Source: Candidatus Limosilactobacillus merdigallinarum | GTDB lineage: Bacteria > Bacillota > Bacilli > Lactobacillales > Lactobacillaceae | Assembly (NCBI GenBank): GCA_019114515.1 | Contig: DXFH01000002.1 | Location: forward strand, 103,266 to 167,265 | Direction of reading: 5' to 3' | DNA: 64,000 nucleotides | Shown: positions 49,315 through 59,564 of the stretch, one piece after another | Numbering within the stretch: the first letter of the stretch is position 1 | Layout of the letters: each line of letters opens with the position of its first letter | The notes under the pieces: model-generated | Databases searched by the model: none | What the model saw: only the letters and a program-made list of their open reading frames with translations | Told to the model about the DNA's origin: nothing | Translations under genes and position numbers: made by a program

Positions 49315-50695
49315 CTCGCTTATGCTTATCTTGTTGTTCGCCTTGCATCAGTAAGCGACGCATTGCGGCCGCTTGCTCAGGACTCGCTTCTTCATGCTTT
49401 TCTTGATAACCTGGCTGGGCCCACTTTGGCAGCTTTTCGTGCACCGCATTTTTACGACGATAAGTCTTTTTGCGCGGCGATTGTAACGACTGCCGATTTT
49501 TTTGATAATCCTTGGCTGCCTTTAATGCACTAGCCGCGTCGCTTACTCCCTGTTGCAACCAGTTATTGGCAATAGCATCCGCAAAATTGGCACTTAAGCT
49601 AGCATTGCCCCGTTCACCAATAATATACCAGATTAAAACGTTCACTGCTGCCGGATTTAAGTTGCTAACTAATCGTTCAACAGTATTTTTCTCGGCGGGG
49701 CTGACATAGCCGCTGCCGGTCTGTTGTTTCAGCTGAGTCAAAAAATCCAGTGGCCGGGCTTGCGTACAAGCCTTAATCAATGCCTGTTCTTGACTAGAAA
49801 AATCATTGTTAGCTGGGCTGCTTACCGCTGCGTTATCTAATGGTTTAGCTGGTCCTTGAAATTGAGATGGTTCTTTGGGTGACTGTTGAGCACGCACCAA
49901 TATTTTAAAGCGATCAATGTCTAATTTGCCTGATACCAGGTCAACGGATTGTGCCAGCAGTTTAGCAATGGTTAATTCATCAAAGCCGTACACCAAGTGT
50001 TCAGTTAAAATCAGGTGGCGATACTCTTGCAGTTCTTGTGCTGATACTCCCTGATCAGCTAATTGCTGCGCTAAAAAGTGAAAGTCAAAGTCGTTATCTG
50101 GTAGTTGATTGCGCTCTACTCGTTGATTAGATAGTTCATCAAGCGTTATCCGTGACTGCTGGATTACGGGATCATCAATCGACTGGCTTGCCTGATCAAC
50201 CTTAAACACATCAAAAAAGGAGTGGCTAACATTATGGTAATTAGATAAATCCAGCTGGTATGCCTTTGCTTGTTGACCCAGCTTTTTGAACTGCTCAGCG
50301 CCAACCATCTGCAAGCATAATACACTTAACAAGTCGTCGTTTATAAACTCTACTGGCGTCAGTGTAGGCTGCAATTCCAAAATCAATGAGTCATGATTGC
50401 TGTCTGATCGATACGTTTTCAATAACCGCAAGCCCTCTAGCTGCGCCAACCCCTCTTTGACCTGTATGAATCCTTCATTCACCTGCATCAATAGTGATGA
50501 CAGCGGCTGAGCATTGATTACCAGCGGTGTTTCTGAAATCTGCTGGCGCAGGGCCAAAAAAAGCCCCAGTGTATGGGGACTCATCATTGGCTGATAGTAA
50601 TCTAACAGGACCTGCAGGTTAAAGGCATAAAAATCGGCTGATGCACAGACCACATACCCGGTTCGCGGGCTTAACTCAGTATTTGCATCAGTCAT
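49289..50695 (-). CDS. dnaB: DnaD/DnaB-type replication initiation and membrane attachment protein
   Basis: Position between nrdR and dnaI; DFLTQLKQQTGSGYVSPAEKNTVERLVSNLNPAAVNVLIWYII DnaB_2-like domain. Confidence 0.92.
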   Translation of the reverse strand: MTDANTELSPRTGYVVCASADFYAFNLQVLLDYYQPMMSPHTLGLFLALRQQISETPLVINAQPLSSLLMQVNEGFIQVKEGLAQLEGLRLLKTYRSDSNHDSLILELQPTLTPVEFINDDLLSVLCLQMVGAEQFKKLGQQAKAYQLDLSNYHNVSHSFFDVFKVDQASQSIDDPVIQQSRITLDELSNQRVERNQLPDNDFDFHFLAQQLADQGVSAQELQEYRHLILTEHLVYGFDELTIAKLLAQSVDLVSGKLDIDRFKILVRAQQSPKEPSQFQGPAKPLDNAAVSSPANNDFSSQEQALIKACTQARPLDFLTQLKQQTGSGYVSPAEKNTVERLVSNLNPAAVNVLIWYIIGERGNASLSANFADAIANNWLQQGVSDAASALKAAKDYQKNRQSLQSPRKKTYRRKNAVHEKLPKWAQPGYQEKHEEASPEQAAAMRRLLMQGEQQDKHKRGEKDESSK

Positions 50696-51167
50696 CTTGC
50701 TCACCCTGCTTTTTGTTTTTACCAATCATCGACTGAATTTCGTTCATAAAGGCATCGACATCCTTAAATTGACGGTAAACACTGGCAAAACGGATGTAAG
50801 AAATTTCATCGACACCTTTCAGTTTTTCCATGACATACTTACCAATGAGTTGACTAGAAACCTCATTTTCGCCTAGGCTGCGGACCTTATTTTCAACATA
50901 GTCCGTAATGGAGGTTAATTGATCCATGCTTACTGGTCGTTTCTCAGCAGAACGGATTAAACCATTTAAGATCTTTTTGCGATCAAATTCTTGACGGGTG
51001 CCATCCTTTTTGATCACCAAAAGAGGGCTCTCTTCATAACGTTCAAACGTAGTATAGCGAAAGCCACAGTGGATGCACTCACGCCGTCGACGGATGCACA
51101 TACCATCATCTGTGGGACGACTATCAACCACACGGGAACCATTTTTATGACAATGTGGACAAATCAA
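50688..51167 (-). CDS. nrdR: Transcriptional regulator NrdR
   Basis: MICPHCHKNGSRVVDSRPTDDGMCIRRRRECIHCGFRYTTFERYE. Confidence 0.98.
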   Translation of the reverse strand: MICPHCHKNGSRVVDSRPTDDGMCIRRRRECIHCGFRYTTFERYEESPLLVIKKDGTRQEFDRKKILNGLIRSAEKRPVSMDQLTSITDYVENKVRSLGENEVSSQLIGKYVMEKLKGVDEISYIRFASVYRQFKDVDAFMNEIQSMIGKNKKQGEQDD

Positions 51168-51217
51168 GGGATACCCTCCTTAGCTTACGTTTTTATCAAC
51201 ACATTATTATACCATAA

Positions 51218-51814
51218 CTAAGCAATTGTTCGTTTGATCCAGGCCGCTAGCTGGGCCTTTGTTTGGGCAATTGTCCCATCATTATCGATAACAACGTCTG
51301 CCAGTGCAATTTTACGACTAAGCGGCCACTGAGCGGCAATGCGCCTTCGAGCTTGCTGCTCATTTAATTGATCGCGGCTCATCAAACGCTGCAACTGGGT
51401 TTGCAAAGTGACGGTCACTACCATGATCTCGTCGCACATTGACTGATAATTCTCTTCAAATAACAGCGGTGCTACCAAGAAGATGTATTCTTGGCCTTGA
51501 GCAATGAATTGTTGTAATTCTTGTTGAATCTGTTGCCTAATCAGCGGCTGCAAAATATCGTTGAGCAGCTTCAATTGCGAATCATCCGCAAATACTATTT
51601 TGGCTAGTCGCTTACGGTCAAGATTGCCCTTTGTGTCTACGATCTCGTTACCAAAAGTAGCCGCCACTTTTTTTAGCCCGATGCTGTCAGGAGCAACTAC
51701 TTCGCGTGCCACAATATCCGCATCCACAATGGAAAAGCCATGCGCAATCAGATAAGCACTAACTAAACTTTTGCCGGATGCAATGCCACCGGTAACGCCA
51801 ATAACCTTCGCCAT
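51218..51814 (-). CDS. coaE: Dephospho-CoA kinase
   Basis: VIGVTGGIASGKSLVSAYL ... VVAPDSIGLKKVAATFG. Confidence 0.97.
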   Translation of the reverse strand: MAKVIGVTGGIASGKSLVSAYLIAHGFSIVDADIVAREVVAPDSIGLKKVAATFGNEIVDTKGNLDRKRLAKIVFADDSQLKLLNDILQPLIRQQIQQELQQFIAQGQEYIFLVAPLLFEENYQSMCDEIMVVTVTLQTQLQRLMSRDQLNEQQARRRIAAQWPLSRKIALADVVIDNDGTIAQTKAQLAAWIKRTIA

Positions 51815-52647
51815 TACTTTTCCACCAAATGCTGACAGTGGGGACAGAAAGTCGTACCCCGCTCGGCCACCTTAATCTTGACCATCTTAGTGTCGCAGCG
51901 TGGACAGCGATCACCCACATGACCATACGCTACCAGTTTCTCCTGAAAAGCGCCGGCATCGCCAAAGGCATTGGTGAAGCTATGGACCGTTGTCCCCTTG
52001 TACCTCGTAGCAACGGCAATTTCATTAATGATATTTTTGCGTAGTTCGGCTGCCTGCTTGTGGGTCAAGGTATTAGCCGGCTGTTCTGGATTAATCTTGC
52101 TTTGCCAAAGAACCTCATCGCAGTAAATATTGCCTAAACCCGCAACGTGCTTCTGGTTTAACAAAAACGGCTTGATCTTGCTGCGGCTCTTGCTCAGTAT
52201 TTTTTCGAAATAGTCGAGTCTAAAATCCTTCTCCGTTGGTTCAGGACCGATTGTCCGCAAGCCGCCATAGTCCATTTCCGTACCCGTCTTAACCAGGTGC
52301 ATCCGCCCAAATTTCCGTGTGTCATGGTAGCAAAGGTCCGTCCCATCGTCTAAGTGAAATACAACATGGGTATGCTTATCAATGGGCGTACCCGCTTTCT
52401 GGTTGAAATATTTACCTTCCATTCGCAGGTGGGAAATCATCGTTAAATGATTGGTAAAGCGAAACAGTAAGTACTTGCCCCGCCGATCAACATCTTTGAT
52501 TGTCTGACCGATTAAAGCCTGGCGAAATTCTTCAACATCATTTTCAATCGTCTTGCCATAGTGCACATCGATTCCCACAATCTTCCTGCCCACTGCGATC
52601 TTCATCAAACCGCGGCGGACGGTTTCTACTTCAGGCATTTCCGGCAT
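51814..52647 (-). CDS. mutM: Formamidopyrimidine-DNA glycosylase
   Basis: MPEMPEVETVRRGL; zinc finger CPRCDTKMVKIKVAERGTTFCPHCQ. Confidence 0.97.
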   Translation of the reverse strand: MPEMPEVETVRRGLMKIAVGRKIVGIDVHYGKTIENDVEEFRQALIGQTIKDVDRRGKYLLFRFTNHLTMISHLRMEGKYFNQKAGTPIDKHTHVVFHLDDGTDLCYHDTRKFGRMHLVKTGTEMDYGGLRTIGPEPTEKDFRLDYFEKILSKSRSKIKPFLLNQKHVAGLGNIYCDEVLWQSKINPEQPANTLTHKQAAELRKNIINEIAVATRYKGTTVHSFTNAFGDAGAFQEKLVAYGHVGDRCPRCDTKMVKIKVAERGTTFCPHCQHLVEK

Positions 52648-52750
52648 CTTCAACCACTCCTCAATTGTTTATTTAAAATCATTATAAATTAACTCGGTGA
52701 AAAAGCAAAAGGAAGCCGACGCCACACGTCTTAGGCTGCCTTATCAAAAT

Positions 52751-55411
52751 CTATTTCAAATCGTACCAAGTGTCACCCGTCTTGCTGTCAACTTTCAGCG
52801 GCACATCTAACTTAACGGCCGAATCCATGATATGTGGTACTAATTTCTCCAGGACCGGAATCTCCTCTGCCGGTGCTTCGAAGATCAGTTCGTCGTGAAT
52901 CTGCAGCATCATCTTAGCTTGCAGCTGGTGGTCTTGCAGAGCTTTATCCATGTTGATCATGGCAATCTTAATGATATCCGCCGCACTACCCTGAATTGGC
53001 GTGTTCATCGCCGTCCTTTCGGCAAATGACCGGCGACTAAAGTTCTTGGAATGGATGTCAGGCAGGTAACGCCGTCGATGAGTTAGCGTCTCGACATAGC
53101 CCTTTTTGTGTGATGATTCCACAATATCGTGAACATACTTCTTTACACCCGGAAATTCCTTAAAGTAGTTTTGGATAAAGGCATGGGCTTGCTTGCGGGT
53201 AACGTGGATGTTTTGTGACAAGCCATAATCAGAGATGCCGTACACAATACCGAAGTTCACTGCCTTCGCCTGCCGCCGCATATTAGGGGTGACTTTTTCA
53301 TCGGGCAAGAGATTGAAGATCCGCCGGGCAGTACTTTCGTGAATATCCTTCCCGTCAATGAAGTCTTGCTGCAGGTTATGGTCATGAGTAACGTGCGCCA
53401 GTACCCGTAATTCAATCTGTGAGTAGTCTGACGAGAAAATTTTCCAGCCCTTATGACTAGGAACAAAAGCCTGCCGAATTCGTTTACCTTCTTCAAGTCG
53501 TACCGGAATATTCTGCAGGTTAGGATCTACTGATGATAAACGTCCCGTCTGGGTCAGGGTTTGCAAATAACGGGTATGAATCTTTTGATCACTAGAGTGA
53601 ATAACCTTTAGCAGTCCTGTAATGTAGGTCGACTGGATTTTAGCAATCTGCCGGTAATTCAGAATATCTTCAATAATCGGTGATTGTCCTTCGAGTTTTT
53701 GTAAAACCTCAACGGAAGTCGAATACCCCGTCTTTGTCTTCTTAATCACTGGCAGCTTTAGTTTTTCAAAGAGAACCGTGCCCAATTGCTTGGTGGAATT
53801 AATATTAAATTCCTCGCCCGCCTCATTGTAGATTTGCTGTTCCAATTCTGCTAAGCGCTCTTTCAGCTTGCTACCCATGGATTTCAGCGTAGTGGCGTTA
53901 ACTCGAACACCGGTAATTTCCATCTTTGCCAGGACGGTTGAAAGCGGACGCTCAATATCAACATAGAGCGGCAACTGTTCGTTTTTCGTCAGCTCTTTTT
54001 TCAAAGGTTCTTGCAGCTGCCAAATGGCCCGTACCTTCTGTACCAGGTGATTGAAGAATACGTGATCATCACTAGGCAGCTCGCGCTTTTTACCCTTGCC
54101 GTATACGTCTTCATCTGGTTGGACGTCATGATAATCATGTTCTGCGGCCACTTGGCCCAGATCATCACTATTGTCAAAAGTATTTAAGAGGTAAGAGGTT
54201 AATAACAAATCAAAGTTTAATCCGGCAAAGGTAATCCCCATGCGGTGTAAGCCCACATACTGTGCTTTAGCATTAAAAGTATCTTTCTTAATGTTAGGAT
54301 CACTCAAAAGACTCTTTAAAGGCTCTTGCTTGAGTAATTCCGCATCCCGGCTCGCCCACCATTTTTCGCCGTTACCAATAGCAAAACCAGCAAATGGCGA
54401 CAAGTGATAGTTAGCATCTGGCATTTCTAAATAAAAGGCCACTTCAGGACCAATCTGCTTTACATCTGCTAAATTATTCTTCGTCAGGGTGGTAAACTGA
54501 ATGTCTTTTTCTCCCTCACCTTCGCCTTCATCTGGGGCTAAGTTCATTTTGGAGAGGAAGGATTTAAAGTTAAGCTGTGTGTAAAGGTCTACCAACTTTT
54601 CCGTTTGGGGACCATCATATTGCAATTGATCTAGCGTCAATTCAACCGGAGCGTCCCGACGAATACGGGCCAGATCTTGACACTGGCGCGCAATCTTTTC
54701 TTCGTTAATCAGATTTTCCTTACGCTTGCTAGGTTTCATTTGGTCAATATGCTCATACATCTGATCGAGTGAACCATATTCCTGAATCAATTTCAGGGCT
54801 GTCTTTTCACCAATTTTGGTAACCCCTGGATAATTATCAGAACTGTCACCCATCAACGCCTTCACATCAATGAATTGCGTTGGTGTTACCCCTAATTTTT
54901 CCTGCATATATTCAGGGGTGAAATGTTCCGTCTGCGTGACGCCCTTCTTAGTGACCGCAACCGTTGTGTGTGCAGTAGCCAATTGAGTAAGGTCACGATC
55001 ACCGGTAACGATCAGCGTCTCGTAACCCGCTTCGTCAGCCATCTTAGCGACTGTCCCAATAATGTCGTCGGCTTCGTAGTTCTTTAATTCATAGCTGTGC
55101 ATACCGGAATCAGCGACCAACTGACGGACATAAGGCAACTGTTCGGTTAATTCACTAGGCGTTTTAGCACGGCCACTCTTATAATCAGCGTATTTTTGGG
55201 TCCGGAACGTGACTTTACCGGCATCAAATGCGACCAGGGCAGCGTCGGGCGTAAAGTTAGCCAACACATGATCTAGCATTAACTTAAAGCCATAAATAGC
55301 CGCGGTGTGCAAGCCATCCTGGTTGGTAAAACGATCAATTTGGTTGTGCATCGCAAAGAAGGCCCGGAATACGATGCTGTTGCCATCAATCAATAATAAT
55401 TTTTTTGCCAT
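52751..55411 (-). CDS. polA: DNA polymerase I
   Basis: LLLIDGNSIVFRAFFA, SSDYSQIELRVLAHVTHD, RRQAKAVNFGIVYGISDYGLSQ, QIHDELIFEAP. Confidence 0.98.
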   Translation of the reverse strand: MAKKLLLIDGNSIVFRAFFAMHNQIDRFTNQDGLHTAAIYGFKLMLDHVLANFTPDAALVAFDAGKVTFRTQKYADYKSGRAKTPSELTEQLPYVRQLVADSGMHSYELKNYEADDIIGTVAKMADEAGYETLIVTGDRDLTQLATAHTTVAVTKKGVTQTEHFTPEYMQEKLGVTPTQFIDVKALMGDSSDNYPGVTKIGEKTALKLIQEYGSLDQMYEHIDQMKPSKRKENLINEEKIARQCQDLARIRRDAPVELTLDQLQYDGPQTEKLVDLYTQLNFKSFLSKMNLAPDEGEGEGEKDIQFTTLTKNNLADVKQIGPEVAFYLEMPDANYHLSPFAGFAIGNGEKWWASRDAELLKQEPLKSLLSDPNIKKDTFNAKAQYVGLHRMGITFAGLNFDLLLTSYLLNTFDNSDDLGQVAAEHDYHDVQPDEDVYGKGKKRELPSDDHVFFNHLVQKVRAIWQLQEPLKKELTKNEQLPLYVDIERPLSTVLAKMEITGVRVNATTLKSMGSKLKERLAELEQQIYNEAGEEFNINSTKQLGTVLFEKLKLPVIKKTKTGYSTSVEVLQKLEGQSPIIEDILNYRQIAKIQSTYITGLLKVIHSSDQKIHTRYLQTLTQTGRLSSVDPNLQNIPVRLEEGKRIRQAFVPSHKGWKIFSSDYSQIELRVLAHVTHDHNLQQDFIDGKDIHESTARRIFNLLPDEKVTPNMRRQAKAVNFGIVYGISDYGLSQNIHVTRKQAHAFIQNYFKEFPGVKKYVHDIVESSHKKGYVETLTHRRRYLPDIHSKNFSRRSFAERTAMNTPIQGSAADIIKIAMINMDKALQDHQLQAKMMLQIHDELIFEAPAEEIPVLEKLVPHIMDSAVKLDVPLKVDSKTGDTWYDLK

Positions 55412-55445
55412 TATACTTACCTCTCTCTTTCACCTCCTATTGTAA

Positions 55446-55492
55446 CAAAAAGGGCGTGCAAACAAAGTCAGAATTGACTTGCTTGCATGCCC
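55446..55492 (-). terminator. Hairpin/T-run between the copy 2 element and polA
   Basis: minus strand GGGCATGCAAgcaagTCAattcTGActttgTTTGCACGCCCTTTTTG. Confidence 0.75.
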
Positions 55493-55567
55493 AATTTAAA
55501 TTATTTGGCCAACACTGTGGATGAACTGAATCGTATTACGTAAAGCCATCATAGTGAGTAAATCAAC

Positions 55568-55710
55568 TGATGTTATAACATTGCGATTGATCAGCGGTCT
55601 CAGTGGTGAAATTCGACTTAGCGACCTTTCGCTTAATCGAAGCCTCAGTTTGCAGACCGATAACGGGCTGAAAATGATGGCCACCACGTTCCAGACCGCA
55701 ATTAGCATCA
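55568..55710. ncRNA. Putative structured intergenic element, copy 2 (strand undetermined)
   Basis: Core 55594-55695 similar to copy 1; hairpin AGCGA-CCTT-TCGCT; flanking arms TGATG..ATTGCG / CGCAAT..CATCA complementary but different in sequence from copy 1 arms. Confidence 0.5.
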
Positions 55711-55725
55711 GCATTAGCGCTTTAA

Positions 55726-56436
55726 TTAGTTACGATCACTCATCCCGAAAATCTGCAGGAATGAGATGAATAAGTTGATGAAGTCTAGGTACAGCTGCAA
55801 TGCGCCTAAAACAGCTAAACCACCAATTGACGTTTCACTGCCATAGTTAACGTAAATGGCCTTCATCTTCTGTGCATCCCAAGCAGTCAACACCGTAAAG
55901 ATAATCACTGCGATAAAGGAGAAGACGTAGGTGATCGCTGCTGATCGCAGGAACATGTTGATGATGTAAGCAATCATTAAGGCAATTAAAGCGGCGAAGG
56001 CATGACTGCCTGCCCGACTCAAATCAAGCCTAGTGAATGTCCCCATCAACGCCATCGTGATAAAGACCGCCGATGATGACAGGAAGGCAGCTACAATGTT
56101 AGCAGTAGTGTAAGCCATCGAAATCAATGAAAATTCGAAGCCATAAATCACTGCCACCACCATCAGCATTACAAAGCTGCCAACTGGATTACGTGTCGCG
56201 CTAAAGCTAATCCCCATCGACAATGCAATTGGCAACAGTAGGATCAGCCACACCATACCAGAGTGTGCAGCCACAAAGCCCATTGTTGCAGCACGGAAAG
56301 GAACCATTGTTAAGTAAGCTACAAATGCAGACACAAGGACTGCTAGTGACATATAGCCATACATTCGTCCTAAGAATGCATTCAAGCCAGCGCCGGTGTT
56401 AACCTCGCGTCGTGGCTCTCCGGAAAAGTTATCCAT
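55726..56436 (-). CDS. Bax inhibitor-1/YccA family membrane protein
   Basis: FLGRMYGYMSLAVLVSAFVAYLTM ... ALGALQLYLDFINLFISFLQIFG-type C-terminus. Confidence 0.94.
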   Translation of the reverse strand: MDNFSGEPRREVNTGAGLNAFLGRMYGYMSLAVLVSAFVAYLTMVPFRAATMGFVAAHSGMVWLILLLPIALSMGISFSATRNPVGSFVMLMVVAVIYGFEFSLISMAYTTANIVAAFLSSSAVFITMALMGTFTRLDLSRAGSHAFAALIALMIAYIINMFLRSAAITYVFSFIAVIIFTVLTAWDAQKMKAIYVNYGSETSIGGLAVLGALQLYLDFINLFISFLQIFGMSDRN

Positions 56437-56515
56437 ATTTAAGGCCTCCTAAAAGTTTGACTAATCTTGACGTTTATTAACAAGTATATTAACAAACGAC
56501 TTCCAACGGTACAAG

Positions 56516-57832
56516 TTATTTTTCTTCTTGATCTACTAATTGTTGGAGACAGTCTTCATACTTTTGAATATCTCCTGCCCCCATAAAGATCAGGACTTGC
56601 TGATGGTATTTAAGCAAATCGCTCAGATGGTCCATTGTTAATTCCACACTTCCAGGAATAAGGGCTTGCAAATCATCATCAGAAACATGGCCGCTGTGTT
56701 CACGGATAGAACCGAAAATTGGCAAAATATAAGTCTTATCAGCCTGTGATAATGATTCACCAAACTCCTTTAAGTAAGCTTGCAAGCGCGAATAAGTATG
56801 TGGCTGAAAGACCGCAATAATCTGTTGGTCAGGAAACTTTTGTCGTGCCGCATCAATCGTTGCCTTAATTTCGGAAGGATGGTGAGCATAATCATCGACA
56901 ATGGTAATGTCTCCAACTTTCTTAGTGCTAAAGCGTCGTTTAACGCCTTGGAAGTTAGCTAATTCCTGCTTGATTTGGTCAAGGTCAACGTGTTCCATGT
57001 AAGCAGCCGCAATAACTGCCAGACTATTCAATATGCTGTGTTCTCCATACAGGTGGATCGTAAACCGTCCTAGTTTTTGATCACGGAAGTAAGCATCATA
57101 AGAAGAACCTTCTGCATCCCGCTCAATATTGGCGGCCCGAAAATCGTCCTGATCTCCCGTACCATAGTAGTAGATTGGTACGTCTACTTGCAGCTTGCGC
57201 AGGTTGGGATCGTCACCAAAAGCAAAGATGCCCTTCTTCACCTGGCGACCAAATTGCTCAAAAGATGAGCGCACATCATCGATATCCTTAAAGAAATCGG
57301 GATGGTCAAAGTCAATGTTGGTCATGATTGCGTAATCCGGGTGGTATGCCAGAAAGTGGTCACGGTATTCATCCGCTTCAAAGACAAAGAAGCGTGAATC
57401 ATTTTCGCCATGACCAACCCCATCACCAATCAGGTAGCTGGTCGGTACAACGTTTGCAAATACATAGGACAGCAGGCCAGTAGTACTGGTCTTACCGTGT
57501 GCACCGGCAACCCCTATGGAAATGTTTTGACTGACGACCTGTTCAACGGTTTGGGGATAACTTTGCACCGTTAAGCCCATTTCCTTTGCCTTTACCACTT
57601 CCGGCTGGTCATCGGGAAAAGCATTGCCCTTCACCACAATCATGCCCGGTTTTAAATTGTCCGGATTAAACGACAGAACGGGAATCCCGGCTTCTGCCAA
57701 TGGCTTTTGCGTAAAGGTCTCCTTATCAATATCAGAGCCTAATACTGTATTACCCAGTCCCTTTAAAACACGGGCAAGAGCCGCCATACCGGTACCCTTG
57801 ATGCCAACAAAATAATAATTCTGCTTGGTCAT
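56516..57832 (-). CDS. murC: UDP-N-acetylmuramate-L-alanine ligase
   Basis: [60 protein letters not shown]. Confidence 0.97.
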   Translation of the reverse strand: MTKQNYYFVGIKGTGMAALARVLKGLGNTVLGSDIDKETFTQKPLAEAGIPVLSFNPDNLKPGMIVVKGNAFPDDQPEVVKAKEMGLTVQSYPQTVEQVVSQNISIGVAGAHGKTSTTGLLSYVFANVVPTSYLIGDGVGHGENDSRFFVFEADEYRDHFLAYHPDYAIMTNIDFDHPDFFKDIDDVRSSFEQFGRQVKKGIFAFGDDPNLRKLQVDVPIYYYGTGDQDDFRAANIERDAEGSSYDAYFRDQKLGRFTIHLYGEHSILNSLAVIAAAYMEHVDLDQIKQELANFQGVKRRFSTKKVGDITIVDDYAHHPSEIKATIDAARQKFPDQQIIAVFQPHTYSRLQAYLKEFGESLSQADKTYILPIFGSIREHSGHVSDDDLQALIPGSVELTMDHLSDLLKYHQQVLIFMGAGDIQKYEDCLQQLVDQEEK

Positions 57833-57853
57833 GCTAACTGGTCCTTTCCTAAT

Positions 57854-58492
57854 TTAAGCAAACAGTTCATTACCACGTTTGAAGTCAAAAGCAGCACCAT
57901 TTTCAGCAAACTCGTCATCTAAAATCAGGCAGCCCGGCTTCTGTGGTGCATTCTTCAATGCCAACTCGCGTGGTGCACAAATCATGCCATCACTTTCAAC
58001 GCCGAGCAGCTTGCCTGGCCAAATAATTTTGCCATCTGGCATCATCGTACCGACATTGGCGACTACTACTTTAATATGGTTACGTAAGTTTACTGAGCCG
58101 CACACAATTTGTTGCACGTGGTCGCCCAGGTTGACTTTAGTGATGTGCAGGTGATCAGACTTAGGGTGGTCACTAACTTCTTCAACATAGCCAACTTGAA
58201 AGTGCGGGGTAGTATCTAAAACCAGTTCATGGTCAAAGCCAGCTGCTTGTGCTGTTTGATTGAGCTTTGCCACTTCATCGCTGGTCAATGCTACTTCACC
58301 ATTTTGGCCTTGCAATTCAGGCAGAATTTGGCTCGCATTTAAAAAGTTGTAGCCCAGTAAATTGCCTGACTTTTCATCAGTTATGGCAACGACATCGTCC
58401 TTTTGATTAACCGTTTGTGCATCCGTATCAGGTGCAGTTAAAATCACTAAAATGTCACCCATTACTGCCGGATTATAACTTGCAATCAGCAT
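57854..58492 (-). CDS. ytpR: YtpR family tRNA-binding domain protein
   Basis: MLIASYNPAVMGDILVIL ... VGYVEEVSDHPKSDHLHITKVNLGDHVQQIVCGSVNLR tRBD. Confidence 0.92.
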   Translation of the reverse strand: MLIASYNPAVMGDILVILTAPDTDAQTVNQKDDVVAITDEKSGNLLGYNFLNASQILPELQGQNGEVALTSDEVAKLNQTAQAAGFDHELVLDTTPHFQVGYVEEVSDHPKSDHLHITKVNLGDHVQQIVCGSVNLRNHIKVVVANVGTMMPDGKIIWPGKLLGVESDGMICAPRELALKNAPQKPGCLILDDEFAENGAAFDFKRGNELFA

Positions 58493-58626
58493 ATCTATCT
58501 CTCCATCTCTATCATGTTTTTGCCAAATCATGGCACAGTCTAAGTAATTGTACCATAATGGTCGTCCCTTATCTGCACGACCTTCATCCAAAACAAAAAA
58601 AGCTGGAGACATCTCCAGCCATAGCT

Positions 58627-58950
58627 TTATTTCAGTGCATCAGTCAGGAAGCTTTCGACTTCTTCCTTTGTCTTCCGCTTCTTATTAACTAGTCGTGCCT
58701 TTTCTTGCCCATCTTGCATTACCACAAAGCTTGGGATTCCCATAATTCCAAAGTCGGCGGCCAGTTCAATATTGTCATCACGATTAATAGCAATGAACTT
58801 GGTCTGGGAAAAGTCGCTTTCAATTTCCGGCATTGCTGGTTTGATAAAGTTACAGTCTGGACACCAGTCAGCGGTAAAGAACAATACATATGTGCCCTTC
58901 ACAATCTTCTTCATGAATTCATTCATATCCATATGCTCTAACGTCTCCAT
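58627..58950 (-). CDS. Thioredoxin family protein (YtpP-like)
   Basis: YVLFFTADWCPDCNFIKPAMPEIE, GIMGIPSFVVMQDGQEKARL. Confidence 0.92.
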   Translation of the reverse strand: METLEHMDMNEFMKKIVKGTYVLFFTADWCPDCNFIKPAMPEIESDFSQTKFIAINRDDNIELAADFGIMGIPSFVVMQDGQEKARLVNKKRKTKEEVESFLTDALK

Positions 58951-59099
58951 TACAGTTCCTCCTCGGTCGTTTTTCTTCAATTTACCACAGTAACCTCTCT
59001 TAGAACAACTCATGTGCCTGATGAACTTGCTTGCTTATAAGACAAGATATGATAAGCTTAAACTATCATGCCGTTAATAAAGTAAGGTGAATCATTTCT

Positions 59100-59429
59100 A
59101 TGAACAACAGCAAAAATATCGCTAATCCATTGGTCTTTTCAATGATCTTAGGTATGTCCGGACTTATTGGCTGGATGGCTGGTAAATTAGCGGGACAACG
59201 ACAGCAAAGTGCTAATACTATTTTAAGGCTGGTGATTGCGGACTTTAAGCGTGAAGGCTCAGTGATTGGTAGCTGGATTGATCAAACGCCAAGGCCTTTC
59301 CAGCGTTTTGCAGTTCACACGCAAGCATACCGCGGCGGGATCCAACGGTTAGAGGACGGTAAAATTGTTAATTACCGTTTCATTGCTGATGCCTATACTG
59401 GATCCATTCTCGATATGCAAAGACACTAA
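59100..59429 (+). CDS. Membrane-anchored small protein, PepSY-like C-terminal pattern, unknown function
   Basis: N-terminal TM NPLVFSMILGMSGLIGWMAG; ...YRGGIQRLEDGKIVNYRFIADAYTGSILD. Confidence 0.7.
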   Translation: MNNSKNIANPLVFSMILGMSGLIGWMAGKLAGQRQQSANTILRLVIADFKREGSVIGSWIDQTPRPFQRFAVHTQAYRGGIQRLEDGKIVNYRFIADAYTGSILDMQRH

Positions 59430-59564
59430 TTAATAAGAAAATTGACAGCAACGATACTGTACATTCAAATCGCTCCTTTTCTTAAAGAATAATAGCCCCC
59501 TGTTAACTTTAACAGGGGGCTATTTGTATGCGTTGATAATTAATTTGGAGTGTTAAGTTTTTGC

